This document shows positions 45,243-56,704 of a stretch of DNA of 64,000 nt, piece by piece. The DNA lies in contig NZ_JAGA01000003.1 in assembly GCF_000526415.1 (NCBI RefSeq), forward strand, positions 248,001 to 312,000, in the 5' to 3' direction. This DNA comes from Kallotenue papyrolyticum. GTDB lineage: Bacteria > Chloroflexota > Chloroflexia > Chloroflexales > Kallotenuaceae. Below the pieces are notes generated by a model that searched no databases, had not been told where the DNA came from, and saw only the letters and a program-made list of their open reading frames with translations. How positions within the stretch are numbered: the stretch's first letter is position 1; every line of letters begins with the position of its first letter. The translations under genes and the position numbers were made by a program.

Positions 45243-46769
45243 ATGGCGTTTGCACTCAGCGATTTCAAGAAGACCAGCCGCAAGGCAGGCGGCAAGCGCA
45301 CCCTCTACCCCCACCAGCTCAAGGACGATCGCTACCTGGCGGCGATCAGCTACGCGATCGATTACTACGAGCGCATGGTGGGCCGCGCGCGCCATGAGCT
45401 GCAGGCCGAGACCCTGCTCGAGTTCTTCGGCGATCCGCGCTTGGCACGCGGCATCGTGGCCTGCCTGAGCCGCTATTATGTCTGGCACCAGCCGACGATC
45501 GACGAGGTCGTCGATGCCCAAACCTGCACGGCGATGCGCCGACTGGGGCTCGACCACCCGATCGCCCTGCGCGCCCACCTCTATCGTTATGTCAATGAAA
45601 ACCACGGCGGCTTTCTGCCGAGCGTGGGCCGCGCCACAGCCCTCGAAGCGCTCTGCGCCGATCTACCGCTCGATCGTCACACCTTCGAGACGCTGCTGAC
45701 GCTGGACGCGCCCGCCAACGCGGTGCTGGTCAAAATCGCCGGGACACCCACGCCGCGCGAGATCGTGCAGTTGTACAACTACCACTCGATTGAAACGGCC
45801 CTATGCGCGGCCTCAACGCTGCGGCTGACGCTAGGCGGCCCGATCTGGAGCGGGTTGCGCACCGTGCACAACCTGTCGCGGCGCTACGGCCTGCGCTACA
45901 GCGTCGAATACGGCAGCGACGGTCTGCTCGCCGGCACAGTGACGATCCTCTGGCCCGGCCAGCGCGACGCGCTGGGCAGCTACCGGCGGCATGGGCGGCG
46001 CCTGGCGCAGGCGCTGCTGCGGCTGGTGCAGGCCCATCCCGACGCGCCGCTCGCCGGCGCAGCCACCGTGCATCTCCAGGGTCAGGTGTACAACTACACG
46101 CTGAACGCGGCCACCTTCAAAACACTGGGCGCGCAGCTCCAGCGCAGCCCTTCCGAGGAGGCCTGGGAGCCTGCTGTTGCCAGCCATCTGCTGCTCGACT
46201 GGAATCGCGCCTTTCTGCGCGGTGAGACCGGTGGCTGGCGGCTGCGGCGCGACCCCGAACCGCTGATCACCGAACGCGGCCTGATCGTGCCGGAGTTTGT
46301 CGCGCTGCGTGGTCAACAGCGCGCCTCCATCGTGCTGGCCGACAGCCGCACCGCGGCGGAAGCGTTGATCGAGCCGCTGCGCGCGCTCAATGGCCGTGCG
46401 CGGGTGCTGGTGGCGGTTGAAGCGCAGTGGGCCGGCCTGCTGTCAGCGCTGCCGGTGATCGTCGTGCCGTACGCCGAGCGCCCCGCAGCGCGTCTGCTGG
46501 CGGGGGCGCTGCCCAGCCCAAACGACGCCGCGCCCGCTGGCGAGAGCCGCTGGCAACATCTGCAGCGTCTCCTGGAACAGGAGGGTTTTGTCGATGAAAC
46601 ACGGCTGGCAGCGCTGCTGGAGTGCACGCCCGCACAGCTGGCGGCCAGGTTGCAAGGCTGGCGCAGCGAGCGGGCCAGCTACCTGCCTGGCATCGGCCTG
46701 TGCACACCCGAAACCGTGCAGGAGCTTCGCGAGCTGCTCCAGAGCGGCGCACTGCGCCAGGCGGCCTGA
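45243..46769 (+). CDS. Bax1-type (DUF790) endonuclease, XPB partner
   Basis: 508 residues from ATG 45243, preceded by AGAGGAG. The whole length fits the DUF790/Bax1 family, structure-specific nucleases that bind XPB and cut near bubbles in archaeal excision repair. A PD-(D/E)xK-like stretch ends in ERGLIVPEFVALRG (about 349), where archaeal members have PDF; the substitution is Asp to Glu. N-terminal YPHQLKDDRYLAAISYAI and the GLRTVHNLSRRYGL segment are family-typical. 83 nt after the helicase, same operon. Confidence 0.85.
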   Translation: MAFALSDFKKTSRKAGGKRTLYPHQLKDDRYLAAISYAIDYYERMVGRARHELQAETLLEFFGDPRLARGIVACLSRYYVWHQPTIDEVVDAQTCTAMRRLGLDHPIALRAHLYRYVNENHGGFLPSVGRATALEALCADLPLDRHTFETLLTLDAPANAVLVKIAGTPTPREIVQLYNYHSIETALCAASTLRLTLGGPIWSGLRTVHNLSRRYGLRYSVEYGSDGLLAGTVTILWPGQRDALGSYRRHGRRLAQALLRLVQAHPDAPLAGAATVHLQGQVYNYTLNAATFKTLGAQLQRSPSEEAWEPAVASHLLLDWNRAFLRGETGGWRLRRDPEPLITERGLIVPEFVALRGQQRASIVLADSRTAAEALIEPLRALNGRARVLVAVEAQWAGLLSALPVIVVPYAERPAARLLAGALPSPNDAAPAGESRWQHLQRLLEQEGFVDETRLAALLECTPAQLAARLQGWRSERASYLPGIGLCTPETVQELRELLQSGALRQAA

Positions 46770-46785
46770 AGGCCCGGCACAACCC

Positions 46786-46814
46786 TTGCGGATGGCCGCC
46801 GGCTTGTGTATGCT
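46786..46814 (+). promoter_or_regulatory. Promoter giving a leaderless DapA-like mRNA
   Basis: TTGCGG (46786-46791), 17 nt, TATGCT (46809-46814). ATG 46821 lies 7 nt after the -10, so transcription would begin at or next to the start codon, and there is no ribosome site. Confidence 0.55.
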
Positions 46815-46820
46815 TGAAGC

Positions 46821-47708
46821 ATGCAAGAGCTACACGGTGTTTTTGTTGCCGCGGTCACGCCCTTTGATGCGCGCGGCGTCTTCCAACCGGCCTGGCAGGC
46901 CGACCATTTCGCCTGGCTCCAGGAGCAGGGCGTGGACGGAGTGCTGGTTGCCGGCACCAACGGTGAGGGACCCAGCCTGAGCATCGAGGAGCGGCGCGCG
47001 GTGATCGACGCCGCGGTCAAACATCGCGGGCGCTTGCGGCTGATCGCCGGCACGGGCACGCCCAGCCTGAGCGAAACGATCGCCCTGAGCCGCTATGCCT
47101 GCGAGGCCGGCGTCGATGCGGTGCTGATCGTTCCGCCCTACTACTTCCGCGACGTGCCGACTGCCGGCCTGGTGCGCTACTACCGAGCCGTGTGCGACGC
47201 ATTGCCCGCGCACGGGCGGATGCTGTTCTATCACATTCCCCGCGTCAGCGGCGTACCGATCGACCATGAGCTGATCGCCGAGGTACGGCGCAGCCACCCA
47301 CAGCAGTGCTACGGCATCAAGGACACCGGCGGCGATGCCGAGGCCACCGCCCGGCTGGTCCAGGCGTTTCCGGCGCTGCATGTGCTGGGCGGCAGCGACC
47401 ATCTGATGGCCGCCAACCTGCAGGCCGGCGTGCGGGGCCAGATCTCCGGCCTGGCCAATGCCTTTCCAGAGCTGTTCGTGGCGCTGTGGCAGGCCTACCG
47501 CGACGGCGAACCGGTCATCCAATTTCAGCAGCAGATCGCGGCGATCCAGAGCGTAGTCAAGCGCTATCCGCTGCATGCCGCTACCAAGGCTTTGGCCGCC
47601 TGGCGCGCCGGACTGTCGCCGATCAACGTCAAGCCACCGCTGCTGGAGCTGGAACCCGAGCAGCGCGCGCTGTTGCATCGCGCGATCGCCGAGCTTGGCA
47701 TGCTATGA
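46821..47708 (+). CDS. Dihydrodipicolinate synthase / N-acetylneuraminate lyase family aldolase
   Basis: 295 residues. TIM barrel with GTNGEGPSLSIEERRAV, the Tyr of FYHIPRVSGV and the Schiff-base Lys in CYGIKDTGGD. The motif GTNGEG and YHIPRVSGVPI differ from true DapA (GTTGE, NVPGR), so this is a family relative of unknown substrate rather than lysine-pathway DapA. Its stop overlaps the start of the GNAT gene (ATGA), and the mRNA seems leaderless. Confidence 0.85.
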   Translation: MQELHGVFVAAVTPFDARGVFQPAWQADHFAWLQEQGVDGVLVAGTNGEGPSLSIEERRAVIDAAVKHRGRLRLIAGTGTPSLSETIALSRYACEAGVDAVLIVPPYYFRDVPTAGLVRYYRAVCDALPAHGRMLFYHIPRVSGVPIDHELIAEVRRSHPQQCYGIKDTGGDAEATARLVQAFPALHVLGGSDHLMAANLQAGVRGQISGLANAFPELFVALWQAYRDGEPVIQFQQQIAAIQSVVKRYPLHAATKALAAWRAGLSPINVKPPLLELEPEQRALLHRAIAELGML

Positions 47709-48487
47709 ACCGTCGCCGGCGCGACCTCGAGGCGGCCACAACCTTTTTGCAGCGCGACACGCAGGCCAATCGCGAGCTGCTGCTGGCGTTGCGCTATGCA
47801 TCAGTCGTGGAGCTGCACCTGGCGCAGACGCGCGACGAGGTGCGCGGGGTGTTGGTGCGCGGGCCAGGACCGCTCAGCGGCACCGCCGACTGGGTACGCC
47901 TCGACGCACTGGATGCTGCAGCGGTTCGGCAGCTCTGGAGTGCGCTGGAGCAACCTGAACGCTTCACGATCTCGATCCACCGCCCCTGGATCGCCGCCCA
48001 GTTGCAGCACGAAGCCAACCTCCAGCCCACCGGCCAGGGCGTGCTGGGCTACGTGCTCGACCAGACCACCCTGCGCCCGTACACCACGCCTGGGCTGCGC
48101 CGCCTGACGCCCGCCGATCTGGAGCTAATCGCGCGTAGTCGCTGCGGCTGGAGTCGCGGCTACGCGCGCTACCTCTTCAATCAGGGACGCCAGCCCTGGG
48201 CCATCGTGCGCGATGGTGTGATCGTCTGTCGCGCCTCCAGCGGCTACCCCTGCGTCGACAGTGAAGAGGTGGTCGGCGTGTGGACGCATCCCGCCTGGCG
48301 CGGGCAGGGCCTGGCCCGCGCGCTGGTCAGCGCCGTTGCCGCCGATATCCTGACGCGCTACCGCTACGCCTGCTACACCACCACCTACGACAACCGCGCC
48401 TCGCAGGCCGTGGCGCGCGCCGTCGGCTTCCGGCCAACCTTCGATGCCGTTTCCTGGCGTGTACCACCAGGCCCTGATCCGCAGTAG
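47705..48487 (+). CDS. GNAT-family N-acetyltransferase
   Basis: 260 residues from ATG 47705. The C-terminal GNAT core shows the acetyl-CoA loop TCGVW-like segment EEVVGVWTHPAWRGQGLARALVSAV (R-G-x-G-L-A) and the final DNRASQAVARAVGFRP. The N-terminal 130 residues form a separate degenerate domain. Coupled to the aldolase gene by a 4-nt overlap, so it may modify the same small molecule. Substrate unknown. Confidence 0.85.
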   Translation: MNRRRRDLEAATTFLQRDTQANRELLLALRYASVVELHLAQTRDEVRGVLVRGPGPLSGTADWVRLDALDAAAVRQLWSALEQPERFTISIHRPWIAAQLQHEANLQPTGQGVLGYVLDQTTLRPYTTPGLRRLTPADLELIARSRCGWSRGYARYLFNQGRQPWAIVRDGVIVCRASSGYPCVDSEEVVGVWTHPAWRGQGLARALVSAVAADILTRYRYACYTTTYDNRASQAVARAVGFRPTFDAVSWRVPPGPDPQ

Positions 48488-48534
48488 CACAAACGGCTAG
48501 ACACGTTTGGGAAGGGATGCGCTGGGCGCGCGAC

Positions 48535-48562
48535 TTGTCCCGCGCTATACTGTGGCTATGCT
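48535..48562 (+). promoter_or_regulatory. Promoter of the histidine kinase gene
   Basis: TTGTCC (48535-48540), 16 nt, TATGCT (48557-48562), 33 nt before the start; a TATACT at 48546-48551 is an alternative -10. Confidence 0.45.
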
Positions 48563-48595
48563 GGCCGCCGGTCCCACCCCCGAAGGAGCACACCT

Positions 48596-50302
48596 ATGGC
48601 GCTGCGTCCGCGCCGACCCCTTCGGTCGGTTTGTCACCGCCGTTGGCTGCTGCGCAGCTACCAACAATTGACCGCCTGGCTGGCGGCGATCGCTACGGCG
48701 AACGATGCTGCTGAAGCTGCACAGGCCGCCGCCGGTGGCCTGCGGCTACTGTTTCCGCAGTGCGATGGCGCGATCGTGCTGGAGCAGCCCCCACTCGACC
48801 TTGAGCTACGTCCCGGCCAGGTCAGCAGCGCAGTGCGTGCCATGCTCCGCCACCGGCCACCCGGTGCCCAGGCCGAGCTGCGGCTGCTGCCCGGCGAGCA
48901 GGGCATGCTCACGCTGCTGGTCGCGCCGATCGAGGCCAATGGGCAGCGCCTAGGGGCGATCGGCCTGGCGCGCAGCGAAAGCCGGCGCTGGTCCGCCGAG
49001 GAGCACCGGCTGGTCGAAGACCTGGCCCACCTGCTGGGCCAGAGCCTGCACAGCCACCACCTGCGCCGAACGCTCCAGAGCCATGAGCAGGAGCTAGCCG
49101 CCGTGGTCGCCACCGCCGTGGCGATCTCCGCGCCGCTGGAGCTGGATGCGACCCTCCACGCCATCGTAGAGCGCGCCACCCACCTGGCGCAGGCCGCCGG
49201 CGGCAGCCTCTACCTCTACGACGAAGCGCGCGGCGATCTGGAGATCGTCATCAGCTACCGCCTATCGCGCGATCACCGTGGGCAACGCCTGCCGCTGGGC
49301 GAGGGCGTTGCCGGCCGCGCCGCACAGAGCGGGCAGGTGCTGCACATCGTCGACTACCCCCACTGGCCGGGACGCGCCCCCCACTTCAGCGATGTGCCCT
49401 ACTACACGGTGCTGGCCGTGCCGCTGCTGCGAGATGGGCGGGCATTGGGGGTGATCGATCTGGTGCATACCGAGCCGGGACGCAGCTTCAGCCCACGGGA
49501 GATCGCCATTGTCGAACTGCTGGCCGCCCAGGCGAGCGTCGCGCTCACCAATGCGCGCCTCTACCAGGCCGCACGCGAGTCGGACCGGCTCAAGACCGAA
49601 TTCATCTCGACGGTCAGTCATGAGCTGCGCACACCCATGGGCGCGATCCTGGGCTACAGCGAGCTGTTGCTGAGCGGCCTGTACGGCCAGATGGAGGCGC
49701 ACCTCTACGAACCGCTCACGCGCATCAAAGCCAACGCCGACCGACTGCTGCAGTTGATCAACCAGATGCTGGACCTGTCACGCATCGAAGCGGGACGCCT
49801 GCACCTGCACATTGGCCCCTTCCAGCCACGCGAGCTGATCGCAGCCTGCCGACAGGCGATCGCCGCCGACGCCGCCGCCAGAGGGCTGCGCCTGGAGACA
49901 TCCGTCGCCGCCGATGTGCCGCAGATCGTGCTCGGCGATGTGGGCAGGCTGCAGCAGATGCTGTTATGTCTGTGCAGCAACAGCCTCAAATTTACCACCA
50001 GCGGCATGATCGCCCTGCGCTGCGCGATCACGCCGGGCGCCACCCCCCTGCTGCTGCTGAGCGTTGAAGATACCGGCAGCGGCATTGCCCCCGAGCAGCT
50101 CCCCCACATCTGGGAATCGTTCCGCCAGGGCGATGGCAGCCTGGCGCGCCCTGCCCAAGGCGCCGGGTTGGGCCTGGCACTGGTGCAGCGTCTGGCGCGG
50201 CTGATGGGCGGCGATGTCACGGTACAGAGCGCGCCGGGCATGGGCAGCACCTTCACCATCCGCGTGCCGTTGCGCCTGCCGGAGCGCGAAGATTCTCTTT
50301 AG
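48596..50302 (+). CDS. GAF-domain sensor histidine kinase
   Basis: 568 residues, no membrane helix. A first, degenerate GAF domain (about 30-150), a second GAF with SLYLYDEARGDLEIVISYRL...LPLGEGVAGRAAQ (about 180-320), then HisKA with the phospho-His in STVSHELRTPMGAILGYSELL (near 342) and a HATPase with NSLKFT, EDTGSGI and GAGLGLALVQ. It is a soluble kinase sensing a small molecule or light through a cofactor bound to GAF. No response regulator is adjacent; the orphan regulator at 27350 is a possible, unproven partner. Confidence 0.93.
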   Translation: MALRPRRPLRSVCHRRWLLRSYQQLTAWLAAIATANDAAEAAQAAAGGLRLLFPQCDGAIVLEQPPLDLELRPGQVSSAVRAMLRHRPPGAQAELRLLPGEQGMLTLLVAPIEANGQRLGAIGLARSESRRWSAEEHRLVEDLAHLLGQSLHSHHLRRTLQSHEQELAAVVATAVAISAPLELDATLHAIVERATHLAQAAGGSLYLYDEARGDLEIVISYRLSRDHRGQRLPLGEGVAGRAAQSGQVLHIVDYPHWPGRAPHFSDVPYYTVLAVPLLRDGRALGVIDLVHTEPGRSFSPREIAIVELLAAQASVALTNARLYQAARESDRLKTEFISTVSHELRTPMGAILGYSELLLSGLYGQMEAHLYEPLTRIKANADRLLQLINQMLDLSRIEAGRLHLHIGPFQPRELIAACRQAIAADAAARGLRLETSVAADVPQIVLGDVGRLQQMLLCLCSNSLKFTTSGMIALRCAITPGATPLLLLSVEDTGSGIAPEQLPHIWESFRQGDGSLARPAQGAGLGLALVQRLARLMGGDVTVQSAPGMGSTFTIRVPLRLPEREDSL

Positions 50303-50340
50303 GGCACGTCAACCGGCGCGCTCGCTCAGATGTTCGCGCA

Positions 50341-50349
50341 TGGTATAAT
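50341..50349 (+). promoter_or_regulatory. Extended -10 promoter for ruvB
   Basis: TGGTATAAT (TGn plus a perfect -10) 24 nt before the start codon; no -35 of note, which is normal for extended -10 promoters. Confidence 0.5.
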
Positions 50350-50372
50350 GGCCGCAACGAGGAACACGCGGC

Positions 50373-51407
50373 ATGGATGAGCGCCTGGTCAATCCTACAT
50401 CGCGCGAGGAAGACGCCGTCGTCGAAAAGAGCCTGCGCCCGAAACGCCTGAGCGAATACATCGGTCAGGAGAAGGTGGTCGAGAACCTGCGCATCAGCAT
50501 TGCCGCGGCTAAAGCGCGTGGCGAGCCGCTCGACCATATTCTGTTCTACGGGCCGCCCGGCTTGGGCAAAACCACGCTCAGCCAGATCATCGCCAACGAG
50601 ATGGGCGTCAACATCCGCATCACCTCGGGGCCGGCCATCGAACGCGCCGGCGACCTGGCGGCGATCCTCACCAACCTCAAGAAGGACGACATTCTGTTCA
50701 TCGACGAGGTACACCGGCTCAATCGCGCCGTGGAAGAGGTGCTCTATCCGGCCATGGAGGACTTCGCGCTCGACATCGTCGTGGGCAAGGGGCCGGGCGC
50801 ACGCTCGTTGCGCCTCAAACTGCCCAAGTTCACCGTTGTGGGCGCGACAACACGCCTGGCACTGCTGACCTCGCCGCTGCGCGATCGCTTCGGTTCGGTG
50901 CTGCGTCTGGAGTTCTATTCGCTCCAGGCCATGGAGCAGATCATCCGGCGCACGGCGGGCATCCTCGGCACTAGCATCGACGACGATGCCGCGCAGGAAC
51001 TGGCGCGCCGCGCGCGCGGCACGCCACGCATCGCCAACCGCATCCTCAAGCGCGTGCGCGACTTCGCGCAGGTGATCGCCGACAACCATATCACGCGCGA
51101 TGTGGCACGCATGGCGCTGGAACGGCTCGAAATCGACGAGCTCGGTCTCGATCCCAACGACCGGCGCGTGCTGCGGGCGATCATCGAGCTGTTTGAGGGC
51201 GGGCCAGTTGGCCTGTCAACCCTGGCTGCCGCGACCGCCGAGGAGGTGGACGCCATCGAGGATGTGTACGAACCCTACCTGCTGCAACTCGGCTTCATCC
51301 AGCGCACACCGCGCGGACGCATCGCAACACGTCGCGCCTATGAGCATCTGGGCCTGCCCTATCCGGAGCGGTCCAGCGGCGACGAGCTGCAGGCGACTCT
51401 GTTCTGA
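50373..51407 (+). CDS. ruvB: Holliday junction branch migration helicase RuvB
   Basis: 344 residues. Hexameric AAA+ motor driving Holliday-junction branch migration with RuvA. Typical start [20 protein letters not shown], Walker [12 protein letters not shown], Walker [17 protein letters not shown], sensor 1 [18 protein letters not shown], arginine finger in that segment, and the C-terminal winged helix ending [18 protein letters not shown]. ruvA and ruvC are not next to it. Confidence 0.98.
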   Translation: MDERLVNPTSREEDAVVEKSLRPKRLSEYIGQEKVVENLRISIAAAKARGEPLDHILFYGPPGLGKTTLSQIIANEMGVNIRITSGPAIERAGDLAAILTNLKKDDILFIDEVHRLNRAVEEVLYPAMEDFALDIVVGKGPGARSLRLKLPKFTVVGATTRLALLTSPLRDRFGSVLRLEFYSLQAMEQIIRRTAGILGTSIDDDAAQELARRARGTPRIANRILKRVRDFAQVIADNHITRDVARMALERLEIDELGLDPNDRRVLRAIIELFEGGPVGLSTLAAATAEEVDAIEDVYEPYLLQLGFIQRTPRGRIATRRAYEHLGLPYPERSSGDELQATLF

Positions 51408-51437
51408 AGCCGAGCGGATGCGCCGCTGAGCGCCAAC

Positions 51438-51794
51438 TCATGGCCTGCCGCCACCGCCACCGCCACCGCCACCGCCACCGCCGCCACCACCGCCACCGCC
51501 GCCACCCGGATTGCCGCCCGGATTGCCGCCCGGATTGCCGCCCGGATTGCCGCCCGGATTGCCGCCCGGATTGCCGCCCGGATTACTACCCGATGCCGAC
51601 TGGCAGGGCGACGTAGTTCTCTGGATCGCAGCGAACTCGCTATCCACCTTGCAGTAGGCGGTGTTGACGCGCTGACCGAGCAGCGACAGTGCGCCGATCA
51701 CCAGGATGGCGACCAGCACGAGCACGAGACTGACTTCAACCAGCGACTGCCCGGCACGGAAGGCGCGGCGCGAATAATGGCGAGGGGGGTGCAT
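51438..51794 (-). CDS. Flp-type prepilin with NPGG repeats and polyglycine tail
   Basis: 118 residues from ATG 51794, preceded by AGGAG. The N-terminus has a class-III-like signal, FRAGQSLVEVSLVLVLVAILVIGALSLLG, with cleavage expected between Gly and Gln and the Glu five residues on, as in Flp/TadE proteins; LLGQRVNTAYCKVDSEF resembles the Flp pilin end. The tail is then seven NPGG repeats and about 18 further glycines, so the pilin ends in a flexible glycine-rich surface arm. Two Cys (AYC, SPC) could form a disulfide. No tad genes nearby. Confidence 0.75.
   Translation of the reverse strand: MHPPRHYSRRAFRAGQSLVEVSLVLVLVAILVIGALSLLGQRVNTAYCKVDSEFAAIQRTTSPCQSASGSNPGGNPGGNPGGNPGGNPGGNPGGNPGGGGGGGGGGGGGGGGGGGGRP
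51447..51500. repeat. Glycine-codon (GCCACC) low-complexity tract
   Basis: 54 bp of GCC and ACC/CCA triplets coding 18 glycines of the pilin-like tail on the minus strand. The length may vary between cells through slippage. Confidence 0.8.
51501..51584. repeat. Seven 12-bp tandem repeats (NPGG codons)
   Basis: Unit GCCGCCCGGATT on the plus strand, first copy with one change (GCCACCCGGATT), the other six identical. It codes for NPGG on the minus strand. The near-identity, also at third positions, points to recent slippage expansion. Confidence 0.9.
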
Positions 51795-51946
51795 AGGCCA
51801 ACTCCTGATGGCTGTGTTATCGATCAAAACGCCCTAAGGCTGCACAAGTTACGCCCTCCCTGCCGCGGGACTGCGCGTTGTGCTACAATGCGCCCACCTC
51901 GATCGTCCTGCGCAACGGCGCGCCATGAACCCGTGGAGCGTTGAGC

Positions 51947-52990
51947 ATGAAACTGCTGGAGCGCTATCGTTCGCTGCTGCCGATCACCGAGCAGACGCCA
52001 CTGATCTCGCTCGCGGAGGGCAACACCCCGTTGATCGACGCGCCGCGGCTGGCCCGCGCCGTCGGCGTGCGCGAGCTGTGGCTCAAATTCGAAGGCATGA
52101 ATCCTACCGGCTCGTTCAAGGACCGCGGCATGGTTATGGCCATCGCCAAAGCGCTGGAGCACGGCGCGCGCAGCGTCGTCTGCGCCTCAACCGGCAACAC
52201 CTCGGCCAGCGCCGCCGCCTATGCTGCGCGCAGTGGGCTGGAGTGCGTGGTTGTGGTGCCGGCGGGCAAGATCGCCCTGGGCAAGCTGGCGCAGGCGCTG
52301 ATGTATGGCGCGCGGCTGATCGCGATTGAGGGCAATTTCGACGCCGCGCTCACGATCGTGCGCCGCATGGCCGAAACCCATCCGATCACGCTGGTCAACT
52401 CGGTCAATCCCTTCCGCATCGAAGGCCAGACCACGGCCGCCTACGAGATTGTGGATGCGCTGGGCGATGCGCCCGATGGGCTGTGCCTGCCGGTCGGCAA
52501 CGCCGGCAACATCAGCGCCTACTGGCTAGGCTTCCGGCGCTACCACGAACGCGGCAAGACCACGCATCTACCCCGGATGCTCGGCTTTCAGGCCGAAGGC
52601 GCTAGTCCCATCGTCCAGGGACGGCCTGTCGCACAGCCGCACACGCTTGCCACAGCGATCAACATCGGCAATCCGGCGAGCTGGCAGACCGCCGTCGCTG
52701 CGCGCGATGAGTCGGGTGGTGTGATCGACAGCGTCACCGATGACGAGATCCTGGCGGCCTGGCGCGACCTGGCCCGGCTGGAGGGCGTCTTCTGCGAGCC
52801 GGCCTCAGCGGCGGGCGTGGCCGGCCTGCGCAAGCTGGTTGCGCAGCGCCGCGCCGACGCCGATGCGCGCTATGTCGCCGTGCTCACCGGCCATGGCCTC
52901 AAGGATCCCAACCTGGCTGTCGAGCAGTTCAGCGCGCCGCAGGCCATACCGGCCACGCTGGAAGCCATCGAACGTGCGCTGGGCTGGTAG
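51947..52990 (+). CDS. thrC: Threonine synthase
   Basis: 347 residues from ATG 51947. PLP enzyme converting O-phosphohomoserine to threonine. The PLP Lys is in [14 protein letters not shown], followed by [18 protein letters not shown] and the [13 protein letters not shown] phosphate loop. The C-terminal [10 protein letters not shown] matches the short (bacterial/archaeal type 2) threonine synthases. A TGCTACAAT extended -10 at 51880-51888 probably drives it. It lies upstream of the methionine and aspartate genes but outside the riboswitch unit. Confidence 0.95.
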   Translation: MKLLERYRSLLPITEQTPLISLAEGNTPLIDAPRLARAVGVRELWLKFEGMNPTGSFKDRGMVMAIAKALEHGARSVVCASTGNTSASAAAYAARSGLECVVVVPAGKIALGKLAQALMYGARLIAIEGNFDAALTIVRRMAETHPITLVNSVNPFRIEGQTTAAYEIVDALGDAPDGLCLPVGNAGNISAYWLGFRRYHERGKTTHLPRMLGFQAEGASPIVQGRPVAQPHTLATAINIGNPASWQTAVAARDESGGVIDSVTDDEILAAWRDLARLEGVFCEPASAAGVAGLRKLVAQRRADADARYVAVLTGHGLKDPNLAVEQFSAPQAIPATLEAIERALGW

Positions 52991-53089
52991 TCGGGAACCA
53001 GGGCATGCCCGACAGCGTCTGTCTCCCCGATCAATCGCGACCGAGCGCGCGCCGCAGCAGCGCCGGTCGCCAAGCCTGGGGAGGGACAG

Positions 53090-53815
53090 ATGCACCTACG
53101 CCTCATACTGCTGGTGGTCATACTCGCACTGTTGGCCGCCTGCACCACGCCAGCTGGGCACGCGCCATCGCCCGGCGCCACGCCGGAGGCGCAGGCCCTG
53201 CTGCCGAACCGTGACGCCGAGATCAGCGGTCAGATCACGCAGATCGACGGCGAGCGCGTGTTGGTAGAGGAACAGCCTGGTGCGCAGAGCGGCAACAAAA
53301 TCTGGTTTACCCTGAACGACGCGACGCGCATTCTGGGCCGCGCCGGCGCGGACCTCCACGACCTGACGCGCAGCGATCTGGCGGTCGGACAGCCCGTCGC
53401 CGCCTGGGCTGCCGGTCCGCTGGCCGAGTCGTATCCGGCGCAGGGCAGTGCCGCGGTGATCCTGGTGCTGGAGCCGGCAGCGACCACCACGCCTGCGGCG
53501 GGCGGCGCGGTGCCCGACCGCGATCCCGATGTGATCGGCACGATCACGCAACAGGACGGCCAGCGCGTGCTGATCGAAGAGCAGCCGAACGTCATGGAGG
53601 GCGATAAGTATTGGCTGACGGTCACCGCAACAACGCCCGTCTTCGCCGACCTGAACGGCACGCTGCACCCACGCAGCGCCGGCGATCTGGCGATCGGACA
53701 GCGCGTCGCTGCCTGGGTCGAAGGCGCTGTCGCGATGTCCTATCCCGCACAGGGCGCCGCCGGCGCGCTTGTAATCCTGGCTCAGCCAGGCGTGGAGGCA
53801 ACCCCCGCGCCCTAG
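53090..53815 (+). CDS. Lipoprotein with two DUF3221-like repeats
   Basis: 241 residues, GGGAGGGA before ATG. Lipobox ALLAAC near the N-terminus, then two similar modules, ITQIDGERVLVEEQPGAQSG...IWFTLND and ITQQDGQRVLIEEQPNVMEG...YWLTVTA, each about 90 residues with GDLAIGQRVAAW-type ends. This is the DUF3221 (OB-fold-like) pattern. Extracytoplasmic. Function unknown. Confidence 0.85.
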   Translation: MHLRLILLVVILALLAACTTPAGHAPSPGATPEAQALLPNRDAEISGQITQIDGERVLVEEQPGAQSGNKIWFTLNDATRILGRAGADLHDLTRSDLAVGQPVAAWAAGPLAESYPAQGSAAVILVLEPAATTTPAAGGAVPDRDPDVIGTITQQDGQRVLIEEQPNVMEGDKYWLTVTATTPVFADLNGTLHPRSAGDLAIGQRVAAWVEGAVAMSYPAQGAAGALVILAQPGVEATPAP

Positions 53816-53863
53816 CGCACCGACGCACATGCGCAGCCACGCCGGCACGATTGTGCACAATAC

Positions 53864-53892
53864 TTGACAAAAAGGTCAACTTCAAGTATAGT
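53864..53892 (+). promoter_or_regulatory. Promoter of the SAM-controlled met operon
   Basis: TTGACA (53864-53869), 17 nt, TATAGT (53887-53892). The riboswitch begins about 20 nt after the predicted start. Confidence 0.85.
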
Positions 53893-53920
53893 CATCGCGA
53901 CAAGTGAATAGTGGCGAACG

Positions 53921-54031
53921 CTCTTATCCAGAGGGGTGGAGGGACCGGCCCGACGAAGCCCCGGCAACCGTGCAGGCGAAGTGGCCTGTGTTAGGTGCCA
54001 ATTCCGGCAGAGATACTCTGGAAGATGAGAG
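53921..54031 (+). ncRNA. SAM-I (S-box) riboswitch aptamer
   Basis: The classic S-box core is plain: CTTATCCAGAG on the 5' P1/P2 side, GGAGGGACCGGCCC, GAAGCCCCGGCAACC, then GGTGCCAATTCC and GAAGATGAGAG closing P1. It binds S-adenosylmethionine and, when occupied, favours the downstream terminator, turning off metY-metX-lysC. Confidence 0.97.
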
Positions 54032-54068
54032 GACGCGCCAGTGCAGCTTGCCGGCTGCTGCTCTGTGA

Positions 54069-56683
<2,615 letters not shown>

Positions 56684-56704
56684 GACCGGCCATGCAAGCA
56701 TGAC

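Noticed and set aside
51447-51584. Repeats considered as a CRISPR array or DNA binding-site cluster
   Set aside because: The 12-bp units have no spacers and are in frame as NPGG codons of a pilin-like gene.
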